64,000 nucleotides of DNA from Acanthamoeba castellanii str. Neff (Eukaryota; Discosea; Longamoebia; Acanthamoebidae). Location: assembly GCF_000313135.1 (NCBI RefSeq), contig NW_004457442.1:1673669-1737668 (forward strand), in the 5' to 3' direction. Both the position numbers and the translations under genes were made by a program. Under the pieces are notes generated by a model. It saw only the letters and a list, made by a program, of their open reading frames with translations. It did not search any database and had not been told where the DNA came from. Positions 1 to 10,238 of the stretch are shown piece after piece (position 1 is the stretch's first letter; the number at the start of each line of letters is the position of its first letter).

Positions 1-45
1 CGACAAGCTGGCCGAGAGCCAGGCAGGTGGAGCAGATGCCACCAC

Positions 46-2547
46 TTACTGGCCGCCCTTCTTCTTCATGCCGGAGACCACGTCATCCACTCTAAGCAAA
101 AGACAGGCGGCCTCGATGGCGGTCTTGATGGTCTGCGCCTTGACCGAGTAGGGCTCGAAGACGCCGAGGCCCATCATGTCGGCCAGGGTGCCCTTCACGC
201 CGTCAATGCCCCACGACTGGTTCTTGCCCTCGGCGTGCTTGGCCCTCAGCTCCGTGAGCACGCGCACCACGCTCGCGCCGCAGTTCTCCGCCAGGGTCCT
301 GCCGTGCGCCAAACAACGCGCGTGAGTCCAGCGCACGCAACGCACGACATGCGACCAACGACACGACGCGCTACGAAAACGGAAAGAGCGAGAGAAGAGA
401 AGAGGAAGGAATGGTTAAGCTTACCTGGGAATGACTTCGAGAGCGTTGGCGACGGCAATGTAGGGCCACTGCTCGACACCCTCGATGGCCTTCGACTTCT
501 CCCGGAGGGCCTGCGAGATGGTCATCTCGGAGGCACCACCGCCGGGGCACAGACGCGGGTCCAGCAGGATGTTACGGGCCACGCAGGTGGCGTCCTGAGA
601 GAAAAGAAGAGCAGGACAAACGACGTGATGAGAACAATGGCTTTCGGCGATACTGTGATGCGTTGCAGAGTGCTGTAGCGAAGGGGGGAAGGTACCTGGA
701 GGTTCCTCTCAACCTCCTTGAGGACGTCCTTGCTGGCGCCGCGCAACAAAATGGTGCAGGCCTTAGGCTCCTTGCAGTCCTCGATGAACGAGAAGTACCT
801 GGATTCACGCGAGCGTTAGCCGAGCCGAGATGTGAAATGGCAAGATAACAATGAAACACTAACTAAAAGCGTGCCCAGAATGCTCAGAAATACCACTACT
901 CGTATTGTCAAGATCATGAGATTCAGACACACAAAGCAGTCATCACAGCGCCGGGTGCACAGACGAAGACGCGAGGGGGGGGGCTAAGAGAGGGCGGGGG
1001 CTACATACTCATCACCAATCTTCCTGACCTCGAAGAGTCCGCACTTGGTACCGAGATCGGACTCCTTGGCCTCCTCGACTCTGTTCACGATGACGGCGCC
1101 GACAGCTCGGGCGATTCTGTTGTTGTCGGTCTTGCGGAGCCTGCGGAGCGCAGTGATGTTGTTCTTCACGAAGTAGTGCTGCACAAGATCTGTTGCGCGG
1201 GAAGTGCCATAAGTGAACAAACGAGGTAGTTGTTGGCGAGGGGTGCGGTCTCTGCCGTACCGGAGACACCCTTCTCCGTGATGACGAGGTCGGGCTTGAG
1301 GGCGATAATGTGGTCGCAAGTCTTCTTGACCCACTCCTCCTCGGCCCTCAGGATCGCCGTCCAGTCGCCCTCCTTGGTGACATCCATCATGATGTTGTTC
1401 TCGCCCTTCGTGTACTCGAGGGGGCAGTCGAGGAGGAGAATGCGGGGGTTCTCAATCCTGCGCTTCATCTTCGAGTGCAGCACATCCTTGTTGAGCATCA
1501 CGCCCTTGAGCACATAGCTGTCCTCCAGTTCGCCACCAGGCACCTGCGCGCGCACACACACACCAGAGGGAGGGAGGGAGGGAGAGAAAGGGCTGTTCAC
1601 CGATCGTCCAAGAGAAAGCTTGGGTGGCAAGAGGTGGATACCTTCTCAATCTTGACGTAGCGCTTGATGTCGATCTCCTTGCGGTTGCCATCTTGGTGGA
1701 CAACAGCGGAGACGGAATCGAGGGCAAGGTCGCACATAAGATCCATCCAGCGGCTGACGAATTTGGTGGAGAGGCAGCTCCTGATAATGCTCAAAAGCTC
1801 TTCACGCTTGGAAATGTCAACCTTGATGGCGAGCTTGTCGAGGGCCTCGATGGCGTCGTCCCTGGCCTTGAAGAAGCCACGGATGATGACCGTAGGGTGC
1901 ATGTTCTTCTCAAGGTAGGGCTCTGCCACGGTGAGCATCTCGCCGGCTGGAGATAGAAATCACACGATGTCAAAATTGCAATTTTAATGCCAGATGGAGG
2001 GAGGCATCGAGAAGAATCCTCATCGAAAGAAATCACAAAGAAATCGTAGGCTAGCGTACCGAGAATGATGACGGAGGTGGTGCCATCGCCGACCTCCTCA
2101 TCCTGGGTCTTGCTGAGCTCGATCATGCTCTTGCCGGCCGGGTGGCTGACCTCGAGCTCGCGGAGGATGGCATTGCCGTCGTTGGTGAGAACGATGCCGC
2201 CCATGGAGTCGAGAATCATCTTGAGCATGGCGCGCGGGCCAAGAGCTGTGCGCACAACGCTGCAGACGGCCTTGGCAGCGGCAATGTTGTTCCTCTGCGC
2301 CTTACGACCGCTCTCGCGCTTCGTGTTATCGGCTACATAAATGGGAAGAAGCGTAAGTAGATGTATGCCGCGATCGTGCAAATGCTTTGTAAATGATAAG
2401 ATAAACAGCAGATCAGGAAGCAAAATTGCTGCTGCTGGCCATGCATCGATAAAGGCAGCACGGGACGCATATTGAAACCCCTCTGGGGACGAAATTGGAG
2501 TACGCACTGAGCACAAGAATGGGAGCCTGCATGGGAGGGGCGGCCAT
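46..2547 (-). CDS. CCT3: T-complex protein 1 subunit gamma (CCT3/TRiC chaperonin)
   Basis: Spliced gene for the gamma subunit of the cytosolic group II chaperonin, which folds actin and tubulin inside a hetero-oligomeric double ring using ATP. Approximate exons on the minus strand are 2547-2510, 2331-2061, 1947-1643, 1544-1224, 1190-1005, 797-697, 597-424 and 300-46. The start MAAPPMQAPILVL joins to DNTKRESGRKAQRNN, as in other CCT gamma N-termini. The chaperonin ATP-site motifs NDGNAILREL and GDGTTSVIIL are present, as is the family signature KMILDSMGGIV. The C-terminus GMKKKGGQ is typical. The predicted length of about 540-550 residues matches the family. Donors are GTGCG or GTACG/GTACC. 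The gene looks complete and undamaged; only the exact exon joins are uncertain. Confidence 0.95.
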
Positions 2548-2723
2548 TGTGTGAGATGCGAGATGAGAGGACAGAGACAATCGAAGGCCCGAACGGAAAA
2601 GAGAGCGAGAAAATGGCTCCTTTTCCCAGCCATTTTTATTTGTAATTTCTTCCCCCGCTCACCACGGCGCAAGAAGTCTGTACAGGAGGGAGCGAAGAGG
2701 CTTGCTGTGCAAGCAGTGCTCGA

Positions 2724-3625
2724 CTAAAGGGACTGTTCAAGGAAATGAACTCTTCGCAGGCTCTTCCAATAAAGCGCGAATGTGATGATCCAGCTCCCCG
2801 TCCACGCGAACGTTCGCAGCTTGGCCAACACGATGTTGGAGCCTGGCGGCAGCGTGAGTGTACGTGAAAGAGCACATGCGGCGATGGGTGTAGGGATGCC
2901 TACCATAGATGTAGAAGATGGTGTAGAGCAAGCGGAGAAGCACATAGGCCAGTGCTAGCCTGTCGGCCACTCGCGCCTCCACCTTTGAGGAAAAGAGAAG
3001 TGAGTGGGAGAGATTAGCGAGACGAAGCACAAGCGAGGATGATACCCGGGTGATGATGGCGAGAAGGATGGCCGATGCATAGACGGGGTAGGACTCCACC
3101 CCACTGGCATGCGCAGCAAGGCATCGCCTTTGAACAGTAGATACAATACCGTCAGCCGCAGTGACCATGCAGCTGTGGGGCTCACTTACCGCATGTACGA
3201 CAAGACTGCCTCCTTGTGCTCTTCATCCTCTGCCCTGTGGTGTCGACGGCCAGTGAATAACAATCTTGGAGAGGGCAAGGAAGAGGGTGCGGGTAGAGCT
3301 AAAGTCACCTGTAGATATTGGATCGCGGTTCGATCTCATCCCAAGAGTGCTGGCCCAATCTGCGCATGAATTTGCGACGATAGAGGAAGACGGGACCCCA
3401 GGCAAGCCCCACGCATGCCCCCAGCGATGCAAGGGAGAAGGCCCACGGTCGCCGCCAGAACGAGAGTGAAAAGGGGAAGACCGGTCCGCTGATGGTAGTC
3501 TGCATCCCGGCCTCTGCTGCGGTCTGGATGAAAGATTGCAGCATTGAGGAAGGGGGGAAGAACTGGTCCGGGCGGAGGAAGGCTGCAGCGGGCGACGAGA
3601 GAGTTGCAGACACTTGCGCACTCAT
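2724..3625 (-). CDS. MAPEG-family integral membrane protein
   Basis: Spliced minus-strand gene. The N-terminal exon (3625 to about 3315) encodes a 106-residue stretch with a hydrophobic segment around FSLASLGACVGLAWGPVFLY. Short exons then give AEDEEHKEAVLSYMR and a core containing GVESYPVYASAILLAIITR, RVADRLALAYVLLRLLYT and IFYIYG. It ends with a tail that stops after RRVHFLEQSL. The pattern 'N/A-G-x-E-x-x-P-x-F ... LA-x-x-YVLLR-x-xYT' is that of MAPEG proteins (membrane-associated glutathione/eicosanoid metabolism enzymes and their uncharacterised relatives), which are four-helix membrane proteins. The long N-terminal extension is unusual for the family. The substrate cannot be inferred. 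The start at 3625 is the first ATG of the open frame. Confidence 0.7.
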
Positions 3626-3705
3626 TTGATGTTGAGGCCAGGTTGTGAAATCACCATTTTTCTCTTTTTTTTTAACACGCCCCTTCGTTACCCTATTTAC
3701 CGCCG

Positions 3706-4801
3706 TCAGGCGTAGGGATCGTCGTCTTCATAGGACGAGGAAGACAATCGCGGTGGTGTGGCGTTCGGAGAGGGCGAAGAGTTGGGATGGAAGAGAGGCG
3801 CCGGTGGGGTGAGCATGTCGAACAGCTCGCTCTGCCGCCGCTTGTCCACGTAGGGCATCATTTCCCACGACGTGAGGTAGACAATGAGCACGTCCCGGTT
3901 GGCTTGGGCTACCACGTCGTCCACAATGAGCCGCTTGAGGTGCAGATCCTTCGCGTACATCTCCACGAGCTCCTCAGCCAGCGAGACTGGGCGGCCCAAA
4001 GCGACAAAGAGGTGCGTGCAGGTGAGCGACTCGTCATAGGAGGATTGTTGAGGAGCGTACCAGCCTGAGCGAGGGTGAGGGTGTTGGTGACGGGCGCTTG
4101 GCCCATCATCTCGTCTTGATTGTGCACGCCACGGGAGAAAGAAGGAGCGTTGGGATGTTGCCAGTGGATGTGGGAAGTGGTTAGCAAGGGTGCGTTGGTA
4201 CCTCCTTTAGCCGCGGCGAGTCGCAGAGTCGTGCGAAGAGGGAGCAGCGCTTGCTCCATCTTGCCGTGCGTCAGTGCCTGGAGCGACATGGTGCAACACA
4301 TGATTCCCAACCCAACATGGACAAGAGGGTGAGGGTTGAGCCCAATCGACCTGGTGCATGTTCGTGGTCAGGGCTTCACGCACCAGTTCGTGGCATGTTT
4401 CGCGAAGCAGCTTGATGTAGTGTCGGCACTGCTCGTGCAGCTTCCCCTCAACCCGCTCGATGATCTCCTCGCACGCACACGCCCCATTACTCAACGTGCC
4501 ACCTGCAAGCGAGCAGGAAAGAGACGTACCTCGGCGTTGTGACGCAAGCAACCCCAGTGAGGGGCATCTACGTATCTGAGCGCAAGGAAGGACGTGTTAA
4601 TACAATGCTAACGGCGTGCGCACACGCTGAAGAGGACCGCCGTGCGCACAGCAGCTCCATCTTGGCATTGATTAATCTGGTAAGCCGATTTTCGCCCTTG
4701 CGGCTCGTCTCGCCCCACGCCTCCCTGTGTGCCGCTAGCCCCTGCACCGTAGACGCGAGGGCAGGCCCCAATCGCGATCCTCCCTCCGCTCCGCCTTGCA
4801 T
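3706..4801 (-). CDS. CINP-like protein (cyclin-dependent kinase 2-interacting protein homologue)
   Basis: Spliced minus-strand gene. The first exon (from 4801) carries a segment with ENRLTRLINAKMELL. A coiled-coil-like exon follows (EEIIERVEGKLHEQCRHY, with KLLRETCHELVREALTTNMHQ after it). The last exon begins LAEELVEMYAKDLHLKRL, contains the residues DVLIVYLTSWEMMPYVDKRR, and ends in an acidic tail (EDDDPYA). In animal CINP the C-terminal block reads LLEMYRKELLLKRT followed by a 'LTLSYLSMW..QPYV' segment. The match in order and spacing supports homology. CINP binds CDK2/CDC7 and ATRIP in replication and checkpoint control. Function here is inferred from homology. The assignment rests mainly on the last exon, and splice joins in the middle are approximate. 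Confidence 0.6.
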
Positions 4802-4869
4802 GTTGGGAATAAACTCTCCTTTTTTTTATTTCTCACAAATTACAAAAAAAGTTCAAAACGCATCCAAAT

Positions 4870-5725
4870 AAAGGTTGGCAAACTCCCTTGTGAGAATGGT
4901 TGGAGGCGAATGGCCACAACAGGCGACTTCAGGTTACTGCCTGCGAGTTGTGGCCAAGGGCAAGCTACATGATGTGCCGCATCAAAGTTATTACAAAACT
5001 GCACAAGTGGAAGTGGAATGAGTATATCCTAAGCAGCAATGTGCAAGAGATATGTAACTGGCCTGAAACTGTGGAGTAGGTGTGGATATAAATAGTAGAG
5101 CTGTTATGTCATTACATTCCATCTTCACCACCCAGCATGGTAATAACCTCACAACTCATGACTGTCATCCCTGCCCTACATGCTCCACCACACTTGTCTG
5201 GCCCAGCCACCAATGCTTCCACTCCACCTCACCCACAACAGCCCAATGGTACCTCTTGGCAGACATCACAAAAGTGGCAACCTCAGCCTCTCTGCTCATG
5301 GCCAAACACTTGCACACCACAGTTCAGAGCTCAGCCCAAGCTCATCAGCTAGTCCCTTGCCAAAGCCACTTGCCTCCAAGCCCCTGCCAGAGCAGGCACC
5401 TGGTGTGGCCAACTTGTTTGAGGTCATCTGTTGTTGAAGCCAGCCCTTTTTTTGCAACCAGGTGCACTAGTGCTTTGGTAGGCTCTGTTCTCAATCTGCA
5501 CACCATCAGCAAGGGGCATCAATACACTGCTGGGTCAGCTGCAGCACCAAGGCATCACCAGGGAGAGCAGCCAATCAATGGACTCAGCCCCACCTGCACT
5601 CTGGACTCTGCCAGCTGCTGGTGGCACACAACCCTTCTATAAGCCCAACCAGTCCCAGCTGATCTTGCTGGGCTTCTCTCTGCAGGACTCAGTTGGCCTC
5701 ATGTACACAGTCAAGGACGGGCGCC
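4870..5725. other. CpG-poor island without a supported host gene, possible transposon relic
   Basis: This stretch between the CINP-like gene and the hnRNP gene has almost no CG dinucleotides and is rich in CA, TG and CC. The flanking host genes, by contrast, are full of CG. Its composition matches the large transposon at 10.0-22.0 kb. Open frames exist on the plus strand (for example 5082-5642, rich in His, Pro, Ser and Thr). They resemble no family I know, and several frames are open at once because the composition has few stops. I see no intact terminal repeats. It could be a decayed fragment of a related element, or simply promoter and 5' sequence of the downstream gene. Confidence 0.45.
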
Positions 5726-5897
5726 ACAGCCTTCATCCCACACGATGGCACAAGGCTGGCGGGTGGGAGCAGCACAGCCATCACAAGCTTGCGTCTCCTC
5801 ATCCACCAACGGCGGCCACAGTGACACGGCCCAGAGACACTTCGAAACAACATAATGCACTTCAAGAAATGATCGGGAAAATAAAAAGGAATCAAAG

Positions 5898-7275
5898 ATG
5901 GAAGATGATGGCCACGATGGGGTCGAGGTGGAGGTTGGAGGAACCTCCTCGTCGGTGCCATCGCCCGAAGAGCACCAGGCGCAGGATTCCCTGATCGATG
6001 TAGATGAGGGTGGGCCGCAGAAGAGCGAAGTTCTGCAATCGACTACCGAGGCGACTAGGGCTGGCGAACAAGGCAGCCGGCAGCCCACAGCAACGACAGC
6101 CACGGCATGCGATTCTAGCCCTTGCTACGGCCCTCAGGTGCAAGCCGCAACAGTGCCAAGAGCAAACGAAGAAGAGGAGATGAAGCAGGGAGGTGCGAGC
6201 TCTGGCGCTGAGGAAGAATCTCGACAACAAGATGAAACGGGCAACGAGGTGCCACACGAAGCTGCGTCGCGAGAGCCTCGCCTCGATGGGGCCGCGCCAC
6301 CCGCCTCGCCCACTACATCCGATGCCAACCACCGTACCGAGCAAACTCGTGGAGAGATTGAACCGAACGAGGAAGAACGCGTAGACGGAAGCGAGAACCG
6401 CACGAGCGACAACGTCACAGCCAGCGAAGTAGACGGGCAACAGGCGGAGGGCAAGACGGAGGAGGCATCATCATCACCAGCGGCCTCGCCCTTGGACGGT
6501 GTAAAGGGCGGCGCTGCTATTGCTGAAGACAAAGCGAACGCAGAGGTGAAGCGAGAGGGAGAAGAAGAAGATAGAGCGGAGAAAGACGGGGGAGAGGAAG
6601 AGGTGGTGGAGGAGGAGGAGGGAGAGGAAGAAGACGACGGACGCGGCCCGCCACCGCCCAAGGGGTCGGAGGTGTTTGTAGGCGGCTTGCACCGTGACGC
6701 CACCGAGGACGACGTGAGGGAGGTCTTTGCGAAGATCGGCGACATCTACGAGGCAAGCACGATCTTCCCCCCAGCTCGTGTGGTGTGCGGTGTGTGTCGT
6801 GTGTGCGGCCGTGATTGTATTGACGGCGTGTGGTCGTGGGTCATCGCAGCTCCGTTTGATGCGCGATCCGAAGACGGGAGCCAGCAAGGGCTACGCCTTT
6901 GTGCGCTACATGGAACCCACTTTCGCCGAACTCGCCGCCGATCAGCTTAGCGGCTACCTTATCATGGTTCGACCAGTCTTCCCTCTGCCTTCCCCGTCTG
7001 CTTCGTGCCCGGGCTCATCGGGTGCCTCCGCTTTCTCTCTGTGTGTGCAGGGTCGTCCGGTCGGGGTGCTCGTGTCGCAGGACAACCAATCGCTCTTCGT
7101 GGGCCACATCAGCCAGGACTGGTCTCTCGAGCAGCTCGAAGCTCACCTCAAGGAAGCGGGCATCCGGGGCGTGGACCACATCATCTTCCAGCATGTATGC
7201 TTAGCCACCACACACACCCCCAGCAGAACACATGTGCTAATGTCTAACAACAACAACAACAACAACAACAACAAT

Positions 7276-7313
<38 letters not shown>

Positions 7314-8341
7314 CGACGACGACGACGACGACGACGACAACAACAACGACAGGACCCGATGAACCCGACGAGGAACAGAGGGTTTGTGTTCATTGAGTTC
7401 AAGAGCCATCATGAAGCGGCGAGAGCGCACGGGAAGATGACCCGCGCCGACTTCCGGCTGAGCGGGCAGAAGGTCCGCGTGGACTGGGCCGAGCCCTTGA
7501 ACGAGCCCGGCGAAGACGTCATGTCTCAGGTTCACCCACGCACTGCACGCCCACGCGACACGCGACCGCACGCGGCCCGCTAATCTGTGTGTGAGATGGT
7601 GCGCGTCACCAGGTCAAATCAATCTATGTGGCCAACCTGCCGCTGGAGGTGGACAACGAGCTGATCACAACGCTCTTTGGCGAGTACGGGAAGATCGAGC
7701 GAATAGTCCTCTCCAAGAACCTGCCCACCGCGGTACCGCTCCCCCCCCCGCATACCGCCTTGGCGCTGTACTGCGCCAGTGAGTGGCGGGCGCCCACCCG
7801 CCGCCACGCTCACCCCGTGCGACATGCCTCTCGGACAGAGGCGAAAGGACTTCGCGTTTGTCAATTACGAAGAACGGGCAAACGCACTCAAGGCCATCGA
7901 CGGCAAGCACGGCTTTGAAGTACAGGGTACACGCACGCACGGCGCACGCACACACGCGTGACGCCGTCGCGCACGCGCTCACGCAGTCAGGCGCCTAACG
8001 ACCATGGTCAACCCCACAGGACGAACGCTGCAGGTGACGTTGGCGAAGCCGGTGGACGACACGACGAAGCAGGCCAAGGGGAAGAAGGGACCCTGGAAGG
8101 GAGGCGCGCCGACCGATCGAGACGGTGGCTTCCCGCCCCGCCACGGTACGCGAGGCGACCGAACGGGCCGGGGAGGCGGCATGGCGGGTCGTTCGGCCGG
8201 CCGGCGCCCGGATTCAAACAGGCAGCCCCCCCCCGCCCCTCCTACCCTCCATTCTTTACATTCTCACTCACGGCTATATCGTGTGTCGTGTGTCGTGTGC
8301 CGTGTGGCTATTTGTATCAACAATCTGCAGGGGAGGAATGA
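5898..8341 (+). CDS. SYNCRIP/hnRNP R-Q-like RNA-binding protein with three RRMs
   Basis: Spliced plus-strand gene. It opens with a long acidic, low-complexity N-terminal region (residues 1 to about 250, rich in Glu, Ser and Ala). Three RNA-recognition motifs follow. RRM1 starts at EVFVGGLHRDATEDDV and continues after an intron with GASKGYAFVRYMEP. RRM2 has SLFVGHISQDWSLEQLEAHL and NRGFVFIEFKSHHEA. RRM3 has SIYVANLPLEVDNELIT and KDFAFVNYEERANALKAIDG. The order, spacing and linkers (DWAEPLNEPGEDVM between RRM2 and RRM3; VTLAKPVDD after RRM3) match animal hnRNP R/Q/SYNCRIP. That family binds mRNA and acts in splicing, stability and translation. A basic tail follows. Joining the donor at 8147 to the acceptor at 8330 gives the stop at 8339-8341. 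An alternative longer Gly/Arg-rich tail would end at 8439. Confidence 0.85.
7246..7350 (+). repeat. (AAC)n then (GAC)n trinucleotide tract inside an intron
   Basis: About 105 bases of nearly pure AAC triplets pass into GAC triplets and then AAC again. The tract lies within the intron that separates the two halves of RRM2 of the hnRNP gene (donor GTATGC near 7196, acceptor CGACAG ending at 7352). It runs right up to the 3' splice site, where a pyrimidine tract would normally be. Its triplet period means it stays open in several frames, but the poly-Asn/poly-Asp reading is not part of the RRM fold. Confidence 0.9.
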
Positions 8342-8483
8342 GGGACGGACGAGGAGGTGTGAGAGGGCTGAACAGAATGCGATCACCGCATGATGGTGCG
8401 TTTTCTTCCCTGGTCGACCAGGCCAGACATTTCGAATAGCTTTCCACGTTTGATGATACAACGTTGACACATGGCCAGACGAC

Positions 8484-9681
8484 ATGCCGCCGTACGCGTA
8501 CGACAGCGACGGGCTGCCATCGCCGGGGCTCATGACGCCGCCGCCGCTCGAGATCGCCCTGTCGCCTCTCGGTAGCGGCATGCTGCCCCCGCCTTCGCCC
8601 GCGGGCGTCATCGTCGTCCCTACGCCGGCTCCCGGTGGCGGTGGGCTCACGTTCCGTTGCGAGCTGTGTGACCTCGGGCTCAACTCCGAGAGCCAGCTGA
8701 TGCAGCACTTCCAGGGACGCCAGCACTTCAAGGCCCAGCAGCTCCAGCAACACACGCGACAACCACCCATCAGTGCCGCACCCACTGCCGGCTTTGCCTT
8801 GCTTTTCTTTTAAAATGTTGTTTTTCATTTATTGAACTTTTTTTCCCCCAGATTACCCACCACCGAGCTACGCGGGGCCGGCGATGCCGTTCGACTCGTC
8901 GCCGATGATGGGCAAGGTACCAAACACAACCCACCCACTCTTTACGGGTTGCCTGACCATGTCGTGTGTATGTGTGTGTGTGTGTGTGTGTGGTGTGTGT
9001 GTAGCGCAAACGCATGCCGCCAGCGGGACACCAGGGATTCGCACGAAACCCCAGGCAGAGGTCGGATGATCACACCGTCGGGGTCCCGCCGTCCGGTTAT
9101 CTCGGAGGACACCAGCACCACCTTCCGACGGCCGACCTCTACGCACCGCCGCCATCGTATCCGCACCACTACTCTCCATCTCCGCCTCCGCCTCCGGCCC
9201 CTCACCACTATCACTATCACCACACGCCCTATGCCGCACCGCACCCGCCCTCTCCGGGACCCGTCTACTACGCTCCCTCGCCGCCGTCGCCACCCGACTA
9301 TTAGTACGCCACCGCTCCTCTTCGAGTGCCGCCCGTTCCTTTGGCTGCTGACGACTGCGCAATCCTGTGTCGCCCGCGCACGCGCACACACGACAGTGGC
9401 GGTTATGGGCAAGCTTACGGGGCGGGCTATGCGAGTGGTGGCTACGGCGCACCTGCTTATGGAGGGCAGTATCCGCAGTACCCTCCTCCCCAGGCCTATC
9501 CGGCCTATTCGCAAACCTACGTTCAGGTGAAGACTCGTCGTGTGCCGTGGTGTGTATTGTTTCGTGGCCATGCGTGCCCCATCGGTTATTCACATTCTGT
9601 GTTTTGTGTGCGTTGCAACAGTACACCCCGGTCGTTACAAGTGCTGGTGCAGCTGGTGTGCAACGCCGTGGGCAGCTATGA
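8484..9681 (+). CDS. U1-type/matrin-like C2H2 zinc-finger protein with Pro/Tyr/Gly-rich tail
   Basis: Spliced plus-strand gene beginning at MPPYAYDSDGLPSPGLM. A single zinc finger follows with the spacing FRCELCDLGLNSESQLMQHF then GRQH, i.e. C-x2-C-x12-H-x5-H. This is the U1C/JAZ/matrin type that binds double-stranded or structured RNA. Downstream exons give AGPAMPFDSSPMMGK and a His/Pro/Tyr-rich region (SPSPPPPPAPHHYHYHH). A GYG repeat region (YGQAYGAGYASGGYGAPAYG) comes next, and the last exon ends at QRRGQL. The final intron (donor GTGAAG at 9529, acceptor before TACACC at about 9622) is clear. The joins around 9290-9400, where a TAG interrupts the frame, are not. The gene begins about 140 bases after the hnRNP stop, so the two could conceivably form one longer transcript. 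I treat them as separate. Confidence 0.65.
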
Positions 9682-10044
9682 GAACATGCCACTATTGTTG
9701 TTAAGCTCTCAATTACATTGGAAACTCCTCGTACTGCGTTTTCGTTCCAAGAACGCAGTATTCCGATCTGGAGGTCATTCCTACACCTCCGCTTCCTGCT
9801 GACCCTTGCGCCTGATCTTTTAAATGCCTGCGGGGAAGAATGTGTGAGCTACCGCAGTGCCCAACCAGCGAACTAAACAAGAAAGGTCACCTGCAGGATT
9901 CCACGTCGTGGGACGGGACGACTTGTTGGGTTGTTCTTTGGATCGCTCCCGTTGTGCTTCGAATTGCTTATCGACGTGTGCTTCAAGTTTCCTTCCAAGT
10001 CCTTAGATTTGCTCAGTGATAAACCACTTGCAGCGCAGATAGAT
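9682..10044. other. Intergenic spacer between zinc-finger gene and transposon
   Basis: About 360 bases of host-like, moderately GC-rich DNA following the zinc-finger stop codon. No coding potential, RNA gene or repeat is recognisable. The spacer ends at the TTAA target site (10045-10048) of the transposon. Confidence 0.6.
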
Positions 10045-10048
10045 TTAA

Positions 10049-10129
10049 GGTGAGTTTTCCATACCTAAGGTAGGGACACAGAAAATGCGTGCCTGAGCTA
10101 CCTAGATGTGAAAGGTTTGGGTACCTAAA
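10049..10129 (+). repeat. Left terminal inverted repeat of the transposon
   Basis: 81 bases from GGTGAG to GGGTACCTAAA, preceded by the target site TTAA at 10045-10048. It is the reverse complement of 21886-21966 with one mismatch. It contains two internal ACCTA/TAGGT-like motifs that may be transposase sites; that is an inference. Confidence 0.92.
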
Positions 10130-10238
10130 TGAATAAAGACACATTAGCAGGCATGTTGTGCCAAGTAGTTGGAATGGGCAGGAAGGCGGGCAGTGAGAAG
10201 GTTTTGTGGTTGAGGTGTTTTTATTGGGTGAATGGCGA

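Noticed and set aside
7230..7360. Poly-Asn/Asp protein segment from the AAC/GAC repeat
   Set aside because: The repeat lies between two exons that join into a complete RRM2 with GT/AG borders, so it is intronic.
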